From Hygrocybe punicea (lineage: Eukaryota > Basidiomycota > Agaricomycetes > Agaricales > Hygrophoraceae): 64,000 nt of DNA. Shown here one piece after another: positions 57,294-64,000 of the stretch (positions are counted from its first letter, which is position 1; each line of letters begins with the position of its first letter). The notes beneath the pieces were generated by a model. That model saw only the letters and a program-made list of their open reading frames with translations, was not told where the DNA came from and ran no database searches. The translations under genes and the position numbers were made by a program. The stretch covers positions 4,774,001 through 4,838,000 of the forward strand of contig OY744461.1 in the NCBI GenBank assembly GCA_963556145.1, given 5' to 3'.

Positions 57294-58215
57294 GATATGC
57301 TGTTGCTCAAGTTCATGCCGCTTTTTTCTTTCATTGTCTATTTGTTGCTCAATATATAATTTTTGGAGTCCGTTAAATTCTTCAGAGATATTATTAAAGT
57401 ACAATAAGGGCAACAAGCCGCACCAGTGGAAAGACAAACAGCATATACAAAAATAGGATGCAAGGCATGAATATTTATGTAGAAGAAGCATATCATGGGC
57501 TGGAAAGAAGTGCATTGAGCAAGCTTTGATGGAATATCACACCTGCTCAAGCAATCGGAGGTGTGGGAGCAACCTCATCAACATCATCTTCATCCTCATC
57601 CTCATCCTTGTCTCCATCCCTCTCCGGATCATCATAAAAAATTTCTTCGTGTAAACCCGCTGAAGTGCGTTGGTTCCTCCCAGTGTCCTCTTCCCCAAAT
57701 TGTATAATGAGATTGTGGAGGATAATGCAGCATCATACCCAAAGAATATCCCATTTGTGAAGCTGGTGAGACCCAATCTGTATATGAAGTTCACAGAGGG
57801 ATTGGAATTGGCCTTTCAAAAGACCAATTGCATGTTCAGCTCGCACTCACACCATTGACAACCAGAAATTAAACTGTCTCTGATCCTGAGACAATTCACC
57901 CTCAGGTGGCTTCTTGAATAGAGGGACGCACCAACGTCAGACCGAGTAACCAGAATCTGCCCACATCCATTCTCCTTCACTGATCAATGTCTCAGGGTTT
58001 GATGAAACGCAAGTGCTCTGAAATGCATAGAATCATGGGTGCCACCAGTGTGACCTAGGGAGTAGTCAACGAAGTGGAGGTTATGTAGTGCATGATGAAT
58101 TGTCCGTTCATCGAGTACTGTGATGATTTATCAAACCACGCCTCCCTGTGGAAGCCAGGCTTCTGGAATAAGGGAAATGTGGTGCCATCGATGGCAAGCC
58201 AGCCATTCCCCCATG

Positions 58216-61200
58216 TGAGCACTTTACACTGAGCCACACATTCCTAGTGGAATCCGATCGGAATGCTTGGATTCCTAGGATTCCGGGTAGATTCCGAGCC
58301 CAGCCAAATTATTACAATTATTACTATAAACTCATTCCTAGTGCATTCCTAGTCCCAGCTGATTCCGAGTGGAATCCGAGTGGAATACTAGGACTCCGAG
58401 GAATCCTATGGAATTCCAAGTAAGTCCTAGCATTTACTATACTTTGGGCTCAACTCGGAATCCATTAGGATTCCATGAGGAATTTAGATTAAATTTTTTA
58501 ATACTATTATCTAATATATTATGTATCTACTTAATTGGGGCACTGCCCAAAATAGATAGCTGAGTTTTGAGAGTTTATATAGGTTTGTTTGTCGCACGGA
58601 CCATTTTCATGCATCACATGATCATCAACAAACCAACAAACCAAACAACATGACAAAACCCAGATCACGCCCTCACACCAAATGCCAATCGCCAAATGAC
58701 GGACCCCGCCAACAACCGCGCTCATGCCCATGCCTATGACGCCATCATCCACGCCCACCTCCATGACCATGCCCATGCATCGCCAGCACATGCGATGCCA
58801 GCCAACCACAGGAGCCAGAGACGGCAACAGGGATCACAGCAGCGGGTGTTGCACCCACCCCCGCTGCCTGAGTAAGTTTTTATTTATTCTTCTGTTTCCA
58901 ATATTTTGCTAACTATAACATGGCCATAACGATGCCTACATGCCAGGCCACTGCAGGATGCACAATGACGCTGCCAGTCATGGCAATCCGACACCAGTGG
59001 TAGCAGTGGCAGTGGCAGCAACAGAGCCCAGCAGTAGCCACAGCAATGGCAATGGCAGCAGGCCAGCAGCAGCTACAGCAACAGCAACGGCAATGGCAGC
59101 AGGTCACCAGTAAGTCCCCTCCCTTCTCCCTCTCCTTCTCCCTCCCTCCCCCCCTTCACCTTCCCTCTCCCCCCCTTCACCTTCCCTCTCCCCCCCTTCA
59201 CCTTCTAATTCCCCTCCCCCCCTTCACCTTCTAATTCCCCTCCCCCTCCCATTCTCTCTGTCATCCCCTCCTCACTTTCACACTTCCCCCTTCTTCCTCA
59301 CCACATACTTAATATTAATTGTGTAAATAATTTGTAAAATATTAATTTTTATCATGTATATGTAGTTATCAATATTGAGAGTACAGAACATTAACCGAGA
59401 ATTGCGAGACTCTCTTTAATAAAAACTTGAGAAATATGGGCTGTCAAGATGACCATACATTACCAAATAATAGGGTGGAATAGTGGGTAACAGAATGGGG
59501 TGTGTGCTTTGTTAGAATCACAAGCTCATGCTGAAGCCCGAACCAAATTTGTAATGCTCATTTTACATTTAACATGGACATTTGTTATTTATTCACCCTA
59601 TGATTAGTTTTCTATGCATAGTGATAGATTCCCTGTGTTTCATTGCTAGGCAACTATTTCACTATTTAGCTTATTGTAGAATACTTGCCCACCTCAGCCG
59701 TTTGACTCCTGCAAATGCTGAGGTGAGCCACATACCAGCTTTTCTTATCTTAGTTTACTTATAACTCATGTAGTCATTTTATAGGTGAGTCATTTTATAG
59801 CTCTCAAAATCTAACATGCTTGTATGTACAAATAACAATATATTGTATTAACAAGATGTAAAGGAGTGAAAAACCGAACCAAGATACAATGCAAGGTGCA
59901 GATGCAGGAACCAGAACTGGAATTTGTCCCCTTACAAAACTCCATATAAATGTTTACAGATTGAAATAACTCATTCAAGTGGTGTTTGATAATGCAACTC
60001 TACTACTGACCTAGATGGAAGCAAACAAATACAGGACCTTCAATCTTGTCACGACTTTAGTTGAGTAGTATCTAGGATGAGTAGCAAATATAGAGCAACA
60101 ACAAATTTAGAATTTACATGATAATATAGATGGGTTTATATAGGCAACAATATGGCCAGAAAAGAAATCAAAATAGATGGAAAGAAGAAATGAAAAGGGA
60201 TTCAAACAAATATGCATTCTGGTGAAAGTTCCAGGATGTATGTTGTCATCTTTGGAGATAATAGGTCCATGGCTTCAAAAAGTGGTTTATAAAATTCAAC
60301 CTTATCATCATCAGATCAGAAAGCTGGTGATTGCTTGGCCTAAGTTTGGAAATATCATTAATAATAGGACCACTAGGTGTATATGGATAGTCCTGCTCCA
60401 TAGACAGTAATGGAAAAGGGTGGAAATAGAGTACTCTTACATGGTCTGTTAAGGATATTAGATTGTTAAAGGGATGCTCAAGAGAATAAACTTCGGTAAC
60501 AGGTACAACAGGTTATCCAATCATTGAAGACAATAATGAGATGATAATGATGACTTTGGAATTGATATGGATCAGTAATCACTGGGGTTAACAGTTAGGA
60601 TTTAATAGTCATTGTAATGTGATGAGACTAAGCAAAGCTACTTTGCTTAGTCTCATCACATTACAATGACTATTAAATCCTAACTGTTAACCCCAGTGAT
60701 TACTGATTTAAAGGAATAGAAGCTTAGCTTTCAAATGCATTATTTAGCCATGCACTATATCTATGTAAATAGAGATAAAGACTGTGTACTACAGACAAGG
60801 AAATGAATATAGGAAAAAAGGCAATTGAAAGGAAGGTGACATATGGAGAAAGAGAAAGGCTATGCACCTCAGACTGGTGAAGGAAACATATATGGAACGG
60901 AATGCTGTTCATAAGACATAAGCATAACAACTAAGTGGAGAGGAATGCCATGTGTGTGTTATGATGATGACAAAGTACAGAAGGGAAAGGAAGGGAAAGG
61001 ACAAACAGTGAAGAAACACCTTAACAGTTTGTTGGATGTTTGAATATACTAAGATTGCAGGAACAAATTTACAATGTTTTTGCAAGGAATCTACTTGGAC
61101 TCCACTTGGACTCCACTCGGAATTCTTACCAAATATGGAGCATGGGAAAATATTGCCTAATTTGGTTAGCATGCCCTTTGTATACCTGATCCCATATATA

Positions 61201-61549
61201 GTGTCAGAATTGTTTTATTTACAAAATTGAGTGAGAAAAATGCAAAAAAGTTGAAAAAAGCCAGCGCTTTTCAAGAACTCGGCAGGATTCCGAGTGGATT
61301 CCTCATGATTCCTTGTAAATAAGCATACCCCATGAAAACCAATGAACATCTGAAAAATTGACCATTCCAAGTGGAATTTACTCAGAATCCAATCGGAATA
61401 TCAGAATTGGTAGTGCTCTACAAAAAAAGATTCCATTCCTAGTGGAATCCGCTTGGAGTCCTCAGAGTCCGAGCATTCCAATCGGAGTCCAAGCATTCCA
61501 ATCGGAGTCTGATCGGATTCCATAGGAATGTGTTGCTCAGTGTAAAGTG
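58216..61549. mobile_element. Large non-autonomous element D2
   Basis: 3,334 bp with inverted ends containing CACTTTACACTGAGC and CACATTCCTA.TGGAATCCGA, and many GGATTCC/GGAATCC repeats in the terminal 150-400 bp. Flanks TTCCCCCATG (58206-58215) and TTGCCCCATG (61550-61559) agree at 9 of 10 bases, and the transposase frame continues across one copy. The interior carries a low-complexity module: CCCATGCC/CACCTCC units from 58690, a GTAAGT donor near 58871, CAGCAA/GGCAGC repeats to 59110, a second GTAAGT and a CCCCCTTCACCTTC tract to 59290. No transposase is present. Homologous to D1. Confidence 0.8.
60571..60707. repeat. Perfect 67-nt inverted repeat with 3-nt loop
   Basis: Left arm 60571-60637 and right arm 60641-60707 are exact reverse complements over 67 nt with loop CTA. 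The left arm matches D1 near 24848-24890; the right arm has no counterpart there, so the duplication arose within D2 or its recent ancestor. Confidence 0.95.
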
Positions 61550-62374
61550 TTGCCCCATGCAGGAATTGTTTTCCACTTACTCCACTCCTTCGAGAGAAGC
61601 TTTTCCTGATCAGATGGCTTTGACATAGCACGATCATGATGCTTGATGATTGCGACTGTACAGTGTTTCGTACAGTTAATAACTGTGCCAGATGACACAC
61701 CAGCCCATTCCGTGATGTCATCAACACTCGAAGAATTCCCATAGTGACCCAAAGGATTCAGAAAAATTGCAATTTGGGTATCAATGGCGATCTGGCCATG
61801 GGGGGAAGTGCTCATAAATATTTCCTCGGTTTCAATGATGGATACGATGTGATCAAATGTAGCAGGGGTGACATGGACCTTCCTCTTGAAGTGAATTGGA
61901 CTGTTTGCTTTATACCGCAATAAAAGGTTGATTTGTGGGTTCTGAGGAATGGGTGTGCAGGGATCAAGATAGCGGGTCTCAGGATGTGGTCATGCACACT
62001 CTTGAACTTCTCATATAGTAGTGTGAGCAAGTCCATCTCTTCAAAATCACTTGATGGACCCAGAGAGCTACCATGAATGGATGGGGCCATGTTAGGTGAG
62101 ACTGCTCGGTGAGTCTGCTCATCGCAAATGAATTGGGAGATGATGGATTATGGTGCAGGGTATCTTGACTGCTGTTGCTATCACTATCACCATCACTGTC
62201 ACTATCCTCGTCATCTGATAGCATATACATGAGCAGTTGCAAGCTTGTCTGGGTATAGTGTTCCTCAAGAGCCTGAAGTAGCTGTTTCCGCTTTGTGGGG
62301 TGATCTTGAGCTGGGCAGGGAGGATGTAAATTGGGGAGCTGGGGCATTTGATTAACCAGTAGGCATGAGGGCAC

Positions 62375-63214
62375 GGTGTGTGAATATGACTTGCTTTGAT
62401 ATCTTATTGCTGTTTAGGCCTTTAGGTTTCACATTTGATTTGACAGCTTATTATTCAGACTCAGAACACCGATGTGCTACACTGCCAGAGTCCCTGACAG
62501 AACATCCTACCACGCATTCTGAAGGCACCTAATATAAGTGGGGATGCCTCTGCAGCAGACCCTATTTAGGTTCGGACAAAATTTCTCAAATTTGGCCCAA
62601 AAGGTCCAGATAAAATCAGGCATTTGGACAAAATTAAAATGCAAACAGGTGATCACAGTTGATAACCTGTTTTAACCTATTTGCACCTATTATCACCCAT
62701 GCTCACCAATGATAATGTGTGCTCACCCATGCTCATCCATGCATGAGCACAGATTATTACCAGTGCAGCATGATGCTGCACCAGCTGGCACCACCAATCA
62801 CAGAATTTAAAATAACTGCACTGCACTGTACTGCACCACTCTGCACAACAAACCACTGCACTGAATGGTGAAGCACTGCTCTGCATGGTGATGCTGCTGC
62901 ACTGCCCTGCATAGTGCAATGTGCATCATGATGCCATCATTAGGCATGGCCTCACATAAATGGCACTGAGATGGACCAGATTGCATAATGCAAATAGAAA
63001 GGCACCATGATGTATAGTGCAGGACCTGTTATAACAGGTTATAATTGGTTCTCACATCAGTGTGATAACACATTATCATGGGTGCTGCAGGGTGCATAAC
63101 GGTTCTTCAGGATGCTGCACCATGCATATCAATTATTCACTGTGCAGCATGATGCAGCACCATGAAATAGCATCAGCATGAAAAGAAATGCATTAGGATG
63201 CATCAGGATGATTG
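62375..63214. other. Low-complexity DNA rich in GCATGATGC/TGCTGCAC
   Basis: Bases 62690-63190 carry many dispersed variants of CATGATGC, GCTGCACC and TATAACAGGTTATAA without a regular unit. No coding potential. The right end of the Harbinger element probably lies near 62400-62600 but was not found. Confidence 0.45.
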
Positions 63215-64000
63215 GACTTGTTTAGTGGGCCAGTGCTCGCATAACATGAACGAGTTCTTTTTTCCCCCTCCATACTTCCATGATGGAGTAAGCATTAAAT
63301 TGCATAAAGCATGTTATATATGGTATAAGACATACAGCATATGTTGTATATTGCAAATTGTTCTAATAAGTCCACCTCTCACCTTAGCAATATAAAAACT
63401 GGAGAAAATAAAACTACATAGAGTGTCTTGAGTGTTCATCAACCTCCTCTCTTACTATCATGTCTTCTGTGCTGCATCATCATGTAATATTCTCAGCCAA
63501 AAAAGATATGTTCAGGGAGTAACAGGTCAATTGCCAAACATAGCTGCCCCCTAAACAGTATGATAATAATTGACTTACATTTGCCCAACTCTACTTTGCT
63601 ATGACCTTGAATGTTGCACATGGCATAAACAAAGTCTTTTTTCTTTCATGGGATTTTTATTTGTATGATTGTTACGAACATCAATAAGTCATTTTACTTG
63701 AAATATATAACAAGCGTATATACAGCGATATCACATTGAATTTTATGTTTTAGGTAATATATCATATGAGTTGAGCTCATTTCTGCTTATATGGCTGATA
63801 TTTCCATATATAGTGATAGTGGTCACATGTGACTATGACTCCTGTGATTAGCTCAAAATTTAGCATATATAGTATAAAATTGCCTTATATGGTTGGACTG
63901 GTCACATGTGACTGTCACTATTGCGATCAGCAAAAAATTTAATATATAATATCAGAAAATACCTTATTTGGTTAGATTGGTCACATGTGACCATCACATC
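63215..64000 (-). mobile_element. Helitron, copy 3 (internally deleted derivative)
   Basis: 63215-63615 matches the 3' end of copy 1 (3613-4020) in the same orientation. The match then stops, and 63700-64000 matches the 79-bp repeat region at 13830-14100. The copy therefore joins a 3' end to 5'-side repeats with the whole coding region removed. It runs off the window, so its 5' end is unseen. Confidence 0.75.

Larger units (their letters stand above)
57547..62374 (-). pseudogene. PIF/Harbinger DDE_Tnp_4 transposase, split by element D2
   Basis: Minus strand. An acidic N-terminus (SDDEDSDSDGDSDSNSS) precedes the helix-turn-helix region at 61560-61920 (HVTPATFDHIVSIIE, then AIFLNPLGHYGNSSSVDDIT, then WAGVSSGTVINCTKHC). 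Element D2 then interrupts at IPAWGN. Downstream, 58205-57547 carries NGWLAIDGTTFPLFQKPGF (first catalytic Asp), HFVDYSLGHTGGTHDSMHF, EWMWADSGYS (second Asp), and VRAEHAIGLLKGQFQSL (catalytic Glu), then an acidic tail ending APTPPIA. All three catalytic acids survive. Frameshifts between blocks at 57900-58000 and in the N-terminus, plus D2, make it inactive. The family cuts and pastes DNA with 3-bp TWA duplications. Confidence 0.85.

Overview
The window looks like a transposon-saturated, gene-poor stretch of a filamentous basidiomycete genome, most likely an Agaricomycete (a Boletales-type repeat landscape is possible, but that is only a guess). The evidence is the short introns (about 40-70 bp, several with CTAAC-like branch sites), a FunK1-family fungal kinase, a Zn2Cys6 transcription factor, fungal-type Helitrons, a PIF/Harbinger transposase with its Myb-like partner, and families of short hAT-like elements. 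Only one gene looks like an intact host gene: a 625-residue Zn2Cys6 regulator at 28022-30287 on the minus strand. Its eight exons join in phase and encode two complete zinc clusters in tandem.

Layout. 1-3.6 kb: repeats, no gene. 3.6-14.1 kb: a large minus-strand Helitron (Rep nuclease, PIF1 helicase, cysteine-protease-like tail) damaged by two or three frameshifts, two stop codons and a 644-bp hAT-like insertion; its 5' side carries 303-bp and 79-bp tandem repeats. 14.1-16.5 kb: minisatellite and purine/pyrimidine-biased DNA. 16.5-20.95 kb: a 5'-truncated, inverted second Helitron copy holding another hAT-like insertion. 21-25.35 kb: a large non-autonomous element (called D1 here) containing an 847-bp foldback. 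26.7-27.4 kb: a Harbinger-type MITE. 28-30.3 kb: the transcription factor. 30.5-34.1 kb: small inverted-repeat elements, one with a PHD-like finger gene.

34.1-45.0 kb is a decayed DDE-transposase-like gene of a family common in mushroom genomes. It is interrupted by a 1.2-kb hAT-like element, a 5.4-kb element with 1.6-kb inverted arms (which itself holds a MITE), and a MITE lying inside a 51-nt intron. Target-site duplications let the order of insertion be read. 45.3-51.2 kb is a decayed FunK1 kinase split by a 2.7-kb LTR element with identical 155-bp LTRs and a single proline-rich 696-codon ORF. 51.5-54.4 kb is a conserved fungal hypothetical gene split by a 1.5-kb block of unknown origin. 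55.3-62.4 kb is a Harbinger locus: a Myb-like gene converging on a DDE_Tnp_4 transposase that is itself split by a D1-related element (D2). The window ends with a third, internally deleted Helitron copy.

The genes do not form a pathway. The window records successive nested insertions. The observations most worth following are the tandem zinc-cluster regulator, the LTR element with an unrecognised ORF, the 5.4-kb long-armed element, and a recurring spliced low-complexity gene-like module found in several otherwise unrelated non-autonomous elements.
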